Under the pieces are notes generated by a model. The model did not search any database. It was not told the DNA's origin and was given only the letters and a program-made list of their open reading frames with translations. Shown here piece after piece: positions 1 to 7,532 of a stretch of 20,623 bases of DNA (positions within the stretch are counted from its first letter, which is position 1; each line of letters opens with the position of its first letter). Source of the DNA: an uncultured Planctomycetaceae bacterium (GTDB lineage Bacteria; Planctomycetota; Planctomycetia; Pirellulales; UBA1268). The position numbers and the translations under genes are program-made. The DNA is taken from NCBI GenBank assembly GCA_903949225.1, contig CAJAYZ010000149.1, positions 1 to 20,623 of the forward strand, read 5' to 3'.

Positions 1-674
1 CCGAGCCACACGTCCCAGTTGAGGTTTTCGGGGACCGGAGCCTCGGCGGGACGACCGCCCCCCTGCGGCCACACTGGCCGGTTGGTCCAGACGTGGAGTT
101 CCTTGACGCGCCCGAGGTTGCCCCCCTTGATGAAGGCCGCCGTCTGGCGGAGCGAGTTGGAGGCCGTCCCCTGGTTGCCCATCTGCGTCGCCACCTTCTG
201 GCTGCGGGCGATCTCGCCCATCAGTCGGGCTTCGGCGATCGACTTCGTGAGTGGCTTCTGGCAGAAGCAGGCCTTGCCGAGATTCATCGCCGTCACGGCG
301 GCCATGACATGGGTGTGGTCGGGCGTGCTGACGGTGACGGCGTCGATCTCCTTCCGCATCTCCTCGAGCATCTTGCGGAAGTCAGAGTAGGTCTTCGTTC
401 CCTCGAAGGCACCCTCGGCACGCTTGAGCTGGTTGGAATCGACGTCGGCAACCGCGACGACCTTGCCCGAACGGCCGGCGTCAGCCGAGTCGCTCTGCCC
501 CTTGCCGCCGACGCCGACACACGCGAAGCGGATCTCCTCATTGGCCCCCTTTGTGCCCTGCGCCCGAACCTCGGGGGCGACGAAATACCCAGCCGACACG
601 GCGGCGGTGGCCGCGGAGGCTGCGAGGAACTCACGGCGGGAGGGAGCGAGACGGGGCGAACGACGGCGGGGCAT
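1..674 (-). CDS. Gfo/Idh/MocA-family oxidoreductase, Tat-exported (C-terminus off window)
   Basis: Reading the minus strand from ATG at 674 gives 224 open residues running off the left edge. Residues 1-40 look like a Tat signal: SRREFL at 12-17, then an Ala-rich stretch ending near VRAQG. The Rossmann fold follows, with the dinucleotide-binding loop GVGGKG (54-59) and an acidic residue (Asp77) ending strand 2 in VAVADVD. STPDHTH is at 116-122. The usual family motif EKP reads QKP here (Gln139-Lys140-Pro141), keeping the lysine. The last residues, NLNWDVWLG, match the start of the C-terminal domain in planctomycete members. The family performs NAD(P)-dependent oxidation or reduction of sugars or related substrates; the substrate cannot be told. 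A GGAG 8 bases before ATG supports the start. The gene is probably transcribed alone or after the MCP gene, 210 bases upstream. Confidence 0.9.
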   Translation of the reverse strand, partial: MPRRRSPRLAPSRREFLAASAATAAVSAGYFVAPEVRAQGTKGANEEIRFACVGVGGKGQSDSADAGRSGKVVAVADVDSNQLKRAEGAFEGTKTYSDFRKMLEEMRKEIDAVTVSTPDHTHVMAAVTAMNLGKACFCQKPLTKSIAEARLMGEIARSQKVATQMGNQGTASNSLRQTAAFIKGGNLGRVKELHVWTNRPVWPQGGGRPAEAPVPENLNWDVWL

Positions 675-884
675 GGAAGTCACTCCAGGGAATTGGGGGC
701 GGCACGTGGCCAGCGGTAGCGGGATTCGCAAACCTGCCGGTCGGAAAGGGGCGCGACCGACTGACGACACGACACTGCCGCCCCCCGGTCGTTTGAAAGG
801 ATAGCCGCGCCGCGGCGCCGGTCGCAACTGGCCAACAGCGCCCGGCCCCGAAGCCCGCGGCCACAAAAGTCTTTCGAGTGAGGA

Positions 885-2453
885 TCATCTCTCCGTGCCG
901 GTGCCGACGAGTCTGACAAGCCCCTCCACCGAGCCCTGGACATCATCCGCCCGGAGCCTGACCTCCTCGGCTGCCTCCGCTGAACGCTCCGCGCCAGCGG
1001 CGTTCTCCTGCACGACCCGCTCCATCTCCATGACTTTCCCGTTGACCTGCTCGATGGCCAGGGCCTGCTCCTCAGCTGCGATGACGATCCGCCCGACTTC
1101 GTTGGCAATGTGGCCGACCTTTTCGGCCGCCAGGGTCGAGCAGCTTCGCGTCCTCCCGGCAAGACGCTCCCCCTCGCGCACCGAGGCGATGACCTCCTCG
1201 ATCCGCTCGGCGGTATCGCGTGCGGCCGCAGCGGCCCGCATCGCCAGATTCCTCACCTCGGTCGATACGACCGCGAACCCCTCCCCGGCGCTGCCGGCCC
1301 GTGCCGCCTCGACGGCCGCGTTGAGGGCGAGAAGGTTCGTCTGGAACGCGATCTCGTCGATCGACTTCACGATCTTCGAGGTCGACAGAGCCGTCGTGGC
1401 GATGGCGGTGATCGACGAGGAGAGCGCGTCAATCGCTCCTCCCGCTTCGGCGACTGCCGCGCGGGCCTCGACGGCCAGTTGGTCGGCCCGCCTGGCCCCG
1501 GCGGCAGTCTCCCGGGTAAGGGCGGCGACGTTGTTGGTGGCCGTAGCGGTTTCCTCGAGTGCCGCGGCCTGCTCGCTCGACCGATTGGCAAGCTCGTGGC
1601 TGGCGGAGGCGAGCTGCGTCGAGACCCCTTCGAGATCACTGCTGGCGACGGCAAGCACCCCGGCCGCCCCGTTCACCGGGCCGATCACGGTCCGGAAAAT
1701 CGCCGCGCCCATCGCGAGGAGCGAGGCCACCGCCAGCCCGATGAGGCCGAGGAGGAATCGGACGAGCGTGCGGGAACGGTCGATATGTTTTTGAACGTCA
1801 TCGGCAGTGCGCTGCTCGACCATTCCGAAGAAGCGGTCGATCGGAGCCATGATTCGTGCCTTCTCCCGATGATAGTCAGCACCGTGCATCCGCAGGGCGG
1901 GCATCACGGGGGCTTTCTCCACCGGAGCAATCTCCCCGCTGGCCGCGGGCTCCCTCGTGGCCGCAGCCGCGACTGCGTTCATCGCTTCGGTTTCCAGCGC
2001 CACAAGCCCATCGGAATTGGCCTGCGATTCCCGGAGGAGATCGAACTCATTCGTCGTGAAGCCCTCCGCCCTCATCAGATCCTGGAGGGGCGCGGCTGCG
2101 CCGTCAGGCCTCGGCTTCACGTCATCAACGGCGATGAAGTCCCAGTAGATCCGCTCCGGCGAGACCGGCCGCGGCCTGGCGCCGTTGCGGATCTCGAGAA
2201 CCCCCTCGTACTGCGCCCGGAATCGTGGATCACCGGTGACGACGTACGTCCTCGCGAGGCGGGTGAGATCGTCGGAGCTCTGCCGCAATTCGTCGGCGAG
2301 AAGATAGGAGCGGAAGCGCCGTTCCTGCGCCGCAAGCATGGCACGCTCGTTGGAGAGCATGAGCGTCGTGATCCCGCCGATCCCGAGGAGGAACACCAAC
2401 AGCCCCCCGAGGGCGGCGATCACCGCATTCCCCAACCGGCTCGTCGTGCGCAT
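885..2453 (-). CDS. Methyl-accepting chemotaxis protein
   Basis: A 522-residue transmembrane chemoreceptor. Membrane segments lie at about 9-33 and 231-253, enclosing a mostly helical periplasmic sensor region of about 200 residues that includes LTRLARTYVVTGDPRF (63-78) and ERIYWDF (100-106). The cytoplasmic part is a long Ala/Glu-rich coiled coil. Its hairpin tip is the near-invariant MCP signature: DEIAFQTNLLALNAAVEAAR (366-385) followed by AGSAGEGFAVVSTEVR. This tip normally binds CheA and CheW. No clear HAMP domain and no C-terminal CheR/CheB-tethering pentapeptide are visible; the protein ends GTGTER. No other che gene lies in the window, so this is an orphan receptor feeding an array encoded elsewhere. 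The ligand is unknown. The start has a weak ribosome site (GGAATGGC) but directly precedes the first membrane helix. Confidence 0.93.
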   Translation of the reverse strand: MRTTSRLGNAVIAALGGLLVFLLGIGGITTLMLSNERAMLAAQERRFRSYLLADELRQSSDDLTRLARTYVVTGDPRFRAQYEGVLEIRNGARPRPVSPERIYWDFIAVDDVKPRPDGAAAPLQDLMRAEGFTTNEFDLLRESQANSDGLVALETEAMNAVAAAATREPAASGEIAPVEKAPVMPALRMHGADYHREKARIMAPIDRFFGMVEQRTADDVQKHIDRSRTLVRFLLGLIGLAVASLLAMGAAIFRTVIGPVNGAAGVLAVASSDLEGVSTQLASASHELANRSSEQAAALEETATATNNVAALTRETAAGARRADQLAVEARAAVAEAGGAIDALSSSITAIATTALSTSKIVKSIDEIAFQTNLLALNAAVEAARAGSAGEGFAVVSTEVRNLAMRAAAAARDTAERIEEVIASVREGERLAGRTRSCSTLAAEKVGHIANEVGRIVIAAEEQALAIEQVNGKVMEMERVVQENAAGAERSAEAAEEVRLRADDVQGSVEGLVRLVGTGTER

Positions 2454-2607
2454 GCCATTCCGAGGCCCGTGGCCCCCTCCAACGATGATGTCCTGTCAGG
2501 GAAGAGTACTTCGGATGAGGAGCCGTTGCCCGGAGGAGGCCTCCCATCCGTTGGGCTTGGAAAAACTGTTCCAGGCGGCGGAATCGGGTTCTTCCCCAAC
2601 ACCCCCG

Positions 2608-2632
2608 GTTGCCGATATCTCCCATCGGCAAC
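2608..2632 (+). repeat. Perfect 9-bp inverted repeat (hairpin) in intergenic region
   Basis: GTTGCCGAT (2608-2616) and ATCGGCAAC (2624-2632) are exact reverse complements around a 7-base loop. It lies between the divergent MCP gene and the small plus-strand frame at 2708. No T-run follows on either strand, so it does not look like an intrinsic terminator. It could be an operator or a leader hairpin. No other feature is visible in the 254-base gap, and I see no clear promoter boxes there. Confidence 0.5.
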
Positions 2633-2707
2633 AGGACCGTCGGCCGCAGTCACCGCCCCGCTCCATCGGCCCAGCACCTCGAGCACGCACCCCGTGAAGG
2701 AGACCGC

Positions 2708-2890
2708 ATGGCCACCCAAAAAGCAGCCCGCCCAGCCGCTGCCCTCCGGATCACCCTCCCAGACGGATCATCCGTCGTGGGAAGCCAGGCAAGCCTGGCA
2801 AAGATTCTCGAGCTGACCCTCTTCCGGCCCGGGCAAAAGCCCGCCCTGCAGCCACTGCGGGGCGCGCCACCGTCGCGCCGCGCCGCCTGA
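2708..2890 (+). CDS. Possible small protein, 60 aa, unknown
   Basis: I do not recognise this protein. The frame from ATG at 2708 encodes 60 residues. GAAGGAGA at 2696-2703 is the best Shine-Dalgarno-like sequence seen upstream of any gene in this window and has normal spacing to that ATG, which is why I chose this start over an upstream in-frame ATG at 2609. The protein begins MATQKAARPAAALRITLPDG, has a mixed middle (VVGSQASLAKILELTLF) and a basic, Pro-rich tail ending PPSRRAA. There is no signal peptide, membrane helix or Cys/His metal site. It ends 27 bases before the convergent glycosyltransferase fusion gene. The coding stretch also contains four perfect short inverted repeats, so a structured RNA is an alternative to a protein. 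Confidence 0.45.
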   Translation: MATQKAARPAAALRITLPDGSSVVGSQASLAKILELTLFRPGQKPALQPLRGAPPSRRAA

Positions 2891-2928
2891 GGCCTCCCCG
2901 GGCACGGGCGGCAACGTCAACGGAGGCC
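2891..2928. terminator. Possible bidirectional stem between convergent genes
   Basis: GGCCTCC (2891-2897) pairs with GGAGGCC (2922-2928), a 7-bp stem spanning the end of the small plus-strand frame and the stop codon of the convergent minus-strand gene. The position suits a shared transcription end. There is no U-tract on either strand and the loop is long (24 bases), so this is weak. Confidence 0.25.
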
Positions 2929-4995
2929 CTCAACGCGAGCGCCGTGGCCGGCTACGATCGCGGTATACACCCTCCCCGCCCGGTCGCGGATCGCGTCGGG
3001 GCCAAAGCGGGCGATGACGTCGATCCTGGCCGCCTCTCCCATGCCCGTGCGGCATGCGGGATCGTCGAGGAGCCGGGTGATCATCGCCATCCAATCCTCC
3101 GCTGAGCGGGCGATCAGGCCGGTCTCCCCGGCGATGACGGCAGCCTCCAGGGGCTCAGTCGCCGCGACGACGCTCGGCACGGCGACCAGCGCCGCCGTCG
3201 TGCAACGGATCGGGCTCTTCGCCGCGCAGAACTGGTTGCCTGTCTCGAGCGGCGCCAGATTGACGTCGAACCGGGCGACCTCGGCGTGGAGACCGAGGAG
3301 CGACACCGCCGGGCGGACTTCGATTCGTGCCGCGTGGGGAACGAGTTCGGGGACGGCGGCGAGATCGAGATGGCCGACAATCACCAGAGCAACGTCGGCC
3401 CGCCCGTCGAGGAGCTTGGCCAACACCGGAGCGATCGTGGCAAAGTCACGGTGGTGCGTCGGGGTGCCACTGGCGAAACCGACGCGGAGCCTCCCATCGA
3501 GCGTTGAGGGCTTCGGCCCCGAGCGGGCCTCGTCAGCCGCGGCGAGCATCGCTGCAGAGAGCCCGTTGGGAAGGACATGGACACGAGGCACGACCGCCGC
3601 CGCGGCCATGGCCAGGCCCGGCGTCGTCACGACCACTGCATCGCTCTCGGCGAGGGCCTGGCGGTGGAGCACCACGTCGGCGAGCCAGCGTTGCCGGTGG
3701 TCCGCTGGCAGCCGGTCGATGAAGGCGATCTGACCGGAAGCGATCGCGGCCGGATCAAAGACGAGATCGTCGATGTCGTGGACGAAGGGGATCCCACGGG
3801 CCCGGCAGCGGTCGCGCACGGCGGCGAACGACTCCCCCCACTTGGCCCGGAAGACCGTGACGAGATCGGCCTCCGCGACGGCTGCAGGCACGCCTGCGTC
3901 GTCGATCGGCAACCAGGACGCCTGCCATCCCTCGGCAGTGAGTGCGGCGACGGCATGCTCGACCCGGTAGACATGACCCGCACTCCGCGGGGCCCCCGAG
4001 AGGAAGAGGACCTGGTGACCCGGCGGCGGCGCCGGACCGACCGGCGGCAAGCCGGCGAGCTCCGCGAGGATTTTCTCGGCCCAGGGATCGCTGGAGGTGG
4101 TCGCCGCGGGCCCCTGCCGGAAGGGCGCGTAGGCCGTGGAAAGTCGATCGAAGGAGCGGGCCAAGGCGTCGAGCCGGCGCTGCGCCGCGGCCTGTTCGAC
4201 ACCGGTGCCCACAGCCCGTGCCACCTCCTCGCTGACGCGCCGGAGAGCCTCCACGCTTGTCATCCCGCCCGTCGCGCCGCTCGCGTCCGGGGCCGGGCCA
4301 CGCTGCCGGCGCAGCCCCGGCGAGAGGAAGCCGTCGATTGCGGTGGCCGCCTCGAACGTGATCGTCGGCAACGGCACGAGGTCGACGACCCCGCGCACCG
4401 CCGTCCGCCAATCGGCGACGAGCGCGGAATAGTCGATCACGGTGCGGGGCATGTCGCGCGACCGGGCCTCGGCGTCGAGGACGTAGCGCAGCCAGAGAAG
4501 GAGACCGCGTTCGACGGCGGCCACTGCAGCCGGCCGGAACGACGCATCCCCGAGGCGTGCCTGGAGCGAGCAGGCCACCTCCAGGGGATCGCGCAGCGCC
4601 AGCACAACAGTCGGCTCGATCTCCCCGCGGGCCAGAACGTTGCGCCACAACGGGAGGAGGCGGCAGACGCGTGGATCCTTGAGGACCAAGAGCTTTGCGT
4701 CGCCGAAGGCCGCGGCGAGGAGCGTCGCCGCTTCGTCCTCGTCGGCCATCCGCGCCGGATCGGCAAACCATGCGTCCGGCAGCGGGGCATCATCGTTCCA
4801 GCGAGTCCCGGCCGACTCGAGGAGCCGGTTGTTGAAGCGAGCGATCGATCGAGATTCCCAGTAGCCGCACGGATTGTCGGCCGTCTCGGGCATCGGGTCG
4901 AGGGGGAGACTGGCGCCGAGATGCCCGATGATCCTCGTCAGCGCCGAAGTGCCGCTGCGATGCATGCCGAGGACGAGGTAGGCGCGTCGATCCAT
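2917..4995 (-). CDS. Sulfotransferase-glycosyltransferase (GT4-like) fusion protein
   Basis: A 692-residue two-domain protein. Residues 1 to about 225 are a sulfotransferase: the PAPS 5'-phosphosulfate loop is GMHRSGTSAL (10-19), followed by GYWES (44-48), LVLKDPRVCRLLPLW (103-117) and the 3'-phosphate-binding strand VLALRDPLEVACS (131-143). A linker with a helical part (about 245-320) leads to a GT-B glycosyltransferase resembling families that contain VHDIDDLVF (405-413), VLPNG (474-478), GFASGTPTH (506-514), VIVGHLDL (538-545) and FDVNLAPLETGNQFCAAKS (576-594). Sulfonate transfer from PAPS and sugar transfer by one polypeptide suggest assembly of a sulfated glycan; substrates are unknown. 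The start ATG at 4995 has AGGGA about 9 bases upstream and lies 21 bases after the family 2 glycosyltransferase stop. It is the last gene of a three-gene operon. Confidence 0.85.
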   Translation of the reverse strand: MDRRAYLVLGMHRSGTSALTRIIGHLGASLPLDPMPETADNPCGYWESRSIARFNNRLLESAGTRWNDDAPLPDAWFADPARMADEDEAATLLAAAFGDAKLLVLKDPRVCRLLPLWRNVLARGEIEPTVVLALRDPLEVACSLQARLGDASFRPAAVAAVERGLLLWLRYVLDAEARSRDMPRTVIDYSALVADWRTAVRGVVDLVPLPTITFEAATAIDGFLSPGLRRQRGPAPDASGATGGMTSVEALRRVSEEVARAVGTGVEQAAAQRRLDALARSFDRLSTAYAPFRQGPAATTSSDPWAEKILAELAGLPPVGPAPPPGHQVLFLSGAPRSAGHVYRVEHAVAALTAEGWQASWLPIDDAGVPAAVAEADLVTVFRAKWGESFAAVRDRCRARGIPFVHDIDDLVFDPAAIASGQIAFIDRLPADHRQRWLADVVLHRQALAESDAVVVTTPGLAMAAAAVVPRVHVLPNGLSAAMLAAADEARSGPKPSTLDGRLRVGFASGTPTHHRDFATIAPVLAKLLDGRADVALVIVGHLDLAAVPELVPHAARIEVRPAVSLLGLHAEVARFDVNLAPLETGNQFCAAKSPIRCTTAALVAVPSVVAATEPLEAAVIAGETGLIARSAEDWMAMITRLLDDPACRTGMGEAARIDVIARFGPDAIRDRAGRVYTAIVAGHGARVEGLR

Positions 4996-5016
4996 GATGC
5001 AATTCCCTGCGTCGCC

Positions 5017-5937
5017 TCACGCGCCGCTTGCTGCACGGAGCTCGGCGAGCGACCGCTCGAGGAACGGCAGGGCCTGCGGCGGCATCCCGCCGATGAGCAA
5101 CGGCAGCGCCGTCGGTGGGGCGAACGGTTCGCCCCGAAGGCGCCCGTATTCCTCGTGGAAGATCGGGAAGGGATGGCGGGCCGCAGGAACATTCGTCGCC
5201 ACCCCGCCATGGAACTGGTGAAACGTTCCCTCGCCGAGGAGATGGACAACCTCCGTGGCTCGCGCGCAGGCCCGGCGATGAAAGTCGAGATTCACCAGCC
5301 CCCCGCCGGCGGTCTGAAAGCCTTCATCGAAGCCCCCGAGCCAATCGAACGTCTCCCGTCGGACGGCCACGCCGTTACTCTCGGAAAGGGGGAGAAACCA
5401 TCCGCGCCGGCTCGAGCCGGCGAAGGCGGCAATCCGGAACAACTCATAGCCATCGGCCCGCCAATCCACCGATCCGAGGAGCCGGTCCTCGACTGCCTGA
5501 TCGTAGCCCTCGAGCATCGACTCGTTTTGAATCTTGGGGCCGAGGTGCCAGGCGAGCGTGGCGACCAACGGATCTTTCCAGGCCTGGAAGGCATCGAGCG
5601 TGAATCGCACCACGCCGGGCGTCAGCATCCGGGCGCCGTCGATGCACACCATCACCGCGGCGCCTGTCGAGCGGCGGACAGCCTCGTTGATCGCCGCACT
5701 GGGGGATGGGGATGGCGGCGTGCGCAGCAGCGTGAATCGCGGGCCTCCGGCGTTAACGAGCGCCGCGACGATCGCCGCGTCGAGAGGCACCGCCGAGCCG
5801 GCGTCGACGGCGATCACCTCGTACGCACTGGGATCGACCCCGCGCTGATAGGCCTCCGAGAGGGTGAAGAGCGTCCGCGGCGCCTCGCGGGCCATGTCGC
5901 GGAAAACCACGATCACCGAAAGCCCGGGGGGCGTCAT
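5017..5937 (-). CDS. Family 2-type glycosyltransferase
   Basis: A 306-residue GT-A protein. It begins with GLSVIVVFRDM (5-15), then YEVIAVDAGS (39-48, where Asp45 would bind the nucleotide). At the position of the usual DxD metal site it has CIDGAR (98-103), keeping only the first Asp. GGFDEGFQTAGGGLVNLDFHRRA (201-223) and GEGTFHQFHGG (235-245) match the acceptor-side region of GT2 enzymes. Donor and acceptor are unknown. I chose ATG at 5937 because it overlaps the stop of the upstream sulfotransferase as ATGA and directly precedes the first strand. A longer in-frame start at 6015 would lie well inside that gene. The context suggests a role in a sulfated surface glycan. Confidence 0.85.
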   Translation of the reverse strand: MTPPGLSVIVVFRDMAREAPRTLFTLSEAYQRGVDPSAYEVIAVDAGSAVPLDAAIVAALVNAGGPRFTLLRTPPSPSPSAAINEAVRRSTGAAVMVCIDGARMLTPGVVRFTLDAFQAWKDPLVATLAWHLGPKIQNESMLEGYDQAVEDRLLGSVDWRADGYELFRIAAFAGSSRRGWFLPLSESNGVAVRRETFDWLGGFDEGFQTAGGGLVNLDFHRRACARATEVVHLLGEGTFHQFHGGVATNVPAARHPFPIFHEEYGRLRGEPFAPPTALPLLIGGMPPQALPFLERSLAELRAASGA

Positions 5938-6854
5938 CCGCGTGGGGCTCCGGGGCCTTCCTCCGAGGATGGCGGGGCCGGTGGCGGGGCGGGAGCGCCC
6001 CCTTCGGCGAGCCATTTGTCGACCGCCATGGCGCCATGGAGACCGATGCGGATCTCGTGGCGGGCCTGCGCCCGATGGGCGGCGGGGGTGCCGAAGCCGT
6101 CCACCCAGCGCTTCAGGTCGCGGCCGAGGAGCTTGGCGATCCGAGCCACCTCGGGGGCATACATCTCCTTGAGCACCGGCACGAGCGAAGGCCTCGGGGG
6201 GAGATCCTGCTGCTTTTTATAGGCTTGGTCGGCGGTGAGAATCGGCACGACGCGCTCGGCGAGCTCGGTGGCAGTGAAGCCGGCGAAGCCGTTGGCATCG
6301 ATGGCGAGATGGTCAGCGAGAGCCTCGAGCGTGCCGACCGGACAGGCTTCGATGTCGTCGCGGATGAGCGGAAGGAGTTGCTCCTCGGGAAAGACGGCAA
6401 GCCAGCGTTCCATGATCGCCGAATAATCACCGGCGCGGCGGGATCCGGCCGACTGGAAATGATCGATAAACCATTGATCCGACACCTCGGCGTCGAGCAT
6501 CTGGGCGCGCACCAGCGCCATCAGCGCCGCCGACCAGGCGCGCTCCAGCGGATTGCGGAAGGTGATGAACAGCCGGACGTCGGGGCAGGCGGCCTTGAGC
6601 GCGCGGATCGATTCGGTGGGGAGTGAGGCATAGGCGGGGGTGATCTCACCGGAGCGGATCGGCTGGCCGGCGGCATTGGTCCGTGCGGGGGGCTCGAGAA
6701 GCTTGAGCCACTGATCGACGAGCCGGGCATCGGCCCGGTCCCAGAAGTGGACCTCCTTCCCACCGGGGAAGGCGATCTGCGGGTGGCGGGAGAGCTGGTG
6801 GTAGAGCCAGGTCGTTCCCCCCTTCTGAACACCGATACCAAGGAAGTCGACCAT
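5934..6854 (-). CDS. Sulfotransferase domain protein
   Basis: A 306-residue PAPS-dependent sulfotransferase. It opens with the 5'-phosphosulfate loop GVQKGGTTWLYHQL (8-21), then HPQIAFPGGKEVHFW (24-38), GEITPAY (69-75) and the 3'-phosphate-binding segment LFITFRNPLERAWSA (95-109). This order is typical of bacterial carbohydrate sulfotransferases related to heparan sulfate enzymes. The C-terminal 25 residues are Pro/Ala/Gly/Glu-rich and look disordered. The start at 6854 puts the P-loop strand at the N-terminus, as the family expects; an in-frame ATG at 6956 would add a poor-quality 34-residue extension and overlap a promoter candidate. It is the first gene of the operon and overlaps the next by 4 bases. 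The acceptor is unknown. Confidence 0.88.
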   Translation of the reverse strand: MVDFLGIGVQKGGTTWLYHQLSRHPQIAFPGGKEVHFWDRADARLVDQWLKLLEPPARTNAAGQPIRSGEITPAYASLPTESIRALKAACPDVRLFITFRNPLERAWSAALMALVRAQMLDAEVSDQWFIDHFQSAGSRRAGDYSAIMERWLAVFPEEQLLPLIRDDIEACPVGTLEALADHLAIDANGFAGFTATELAERVVPILTADQAYKKQQDLPPRPSLVPVLKEMYAPEVARIAKLLGRDLKRWVDGFGTPAAHRAQARHEIRIGLHGAMAVDKWLAEGGAPAPPPAPPSSEEGPGAPRG

Positions 6855-6933
6855 CGGTTGGAAGCCTCGGGCGGGACGGGAAGGGGGTGGAAAAAAACGA
6901 GCTGAACGGGGTGGATGCCCGATCATGGAGTGG

Positions 6934-6963
6934 TAGATACGGGCCCGCCAACGCATCCGTCAA
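6934..6963 (-). promoter_or_regulatory. Candidate sigma-70-type promoter for sulfotransferase operon
   Basis: On the minus strand TTGACG (6963-6958) is followed after 18 bases by TATCTA (6939-6934). The -35 match is good (5 of 6) and the -10 weak (3 of 6). Transcription would start near 6927, leaving a leader of about 70 bases with a seven-T run. The same gap holds the imperfect inverted repeat CCGCCG...CGGCGG (6973-6994). I see no clear promoter for the plus-strand gene at 7053. Confidence 0.3.
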
Positions 6964-7052
6964 GCGCAGCCCCCGCCGACCGTTACAACGGCGGTCATCC
7001 CACGGTTTCGTTGGGAAGTGCCCCCGCTCGAACCCCCAGCGAAGTCAACGCC

Positions 7053-7532
7053 ATGCCCTCGTCCCCAGTCACTGCCACGCCCTCGTGGATGAGGTCATGC
7101 CTCATCGCCGCCGGCATCTACAATCTCCTCTGGGGCGCGCTCACCGTGCTCCGGCCGATGTGGCTGTTCGACCTAGCTTCCATGGATCCTCCCAACTATC
7201 CCTTCATCTGGCAGTGTGTCGGAATGATCGTTGGCGTATACGGCATCGGCTATCTCGCCGCCTCATCTGATCCGGTGCGGCACTGGCCGATTGTCCTAGT
7301 CGGCTTCCTCGGCAAGGTGTTCGGACCGATTGGCTATGTCGACGGTGTCGTCCGTGGAGAAGTGCCACCCGGGTTCGGGATCACGATCCCCACCAACGAT
7401 CTCATCTGGTGGGTCCCCTTTGCGCTCATGCTGGCTCATGCCTGGCGGTGTCACCACAGCCAGTCGGCCCGCGGAACAGAGCGGGGATCCCCGGACACGG
7501 TCGGTTCACCTTCCGAGGCCGCGGCACGATGA
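7053..7532 (+). CDS. Small four-helix membrane protein, unknown family
   Basis: A 159-residue protein with four hydrophobic segments at about 15-33, 52-70, 78-97 and 112-131, and a polar, probably cytoplasmic tail. Conserved-looking stretches are AAGIYNLLWGAL (19-30), DPPNYPFIWQCVGMIVGVYG (45-64), HWPIVLVGFLGKVFGPIGY (77-95) and TNDLIWWVPFAL (114-125). I have the impression of similar uncharacterised proteins in planctomycetes and Bacteroidetes, but know no function. The start at 7053 has no good ribosome site; a second ATG at 7089, just before the first helix, is possible. Its stop overlaps the next start as ATGA, so the two membrane proteins are likely made together. Confidence 0.75.
   Translation: MPSSPVTATPSWMRSCLIAAGIYNLLWGALTVLRPMWLFDLASMDPPNYPFIWQCVGMIVGVYGIGYLAASSDPVRHWPIVLVGFLGKVFGPIGYVDGVVRGEVPPGFGITIPTNDLIWWVPFALMLAHAWRCHHSQSARGTERGSPDTVGSPSEAAAR

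Noticed and set aside
806..819. GCGCCGCGGCGC palindrome in the MCP-oxidoreductase gap
   Set aside because: It is a 12-base palindrome with no loop in very GC-rich sequence; expected by composition and not clearly tied to a terminator or operator.
2454..2707. c-di-GMP riboswitch upstream of the chemoreceptor or small gene
   Set aside because: A hairpin is present but none of the conserved class I or II core sequences can be seen.
1110..2816. 568-codon plus-strand open frame opposite the chemoreceptor gene
   Set aside because: It lies antisense to a clear MCP with the canonical hairpin tip and has no recognisable motif.
3577..6222. Very long plus-strand open frame (881 codons) opposite the glycosyltransferase operon
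   Set aside because: It spans three recognised minus-strand genes, is dominated by Arg/Gly/His residues typical of antisense frames in GC-rich DNA, and shows no domain.
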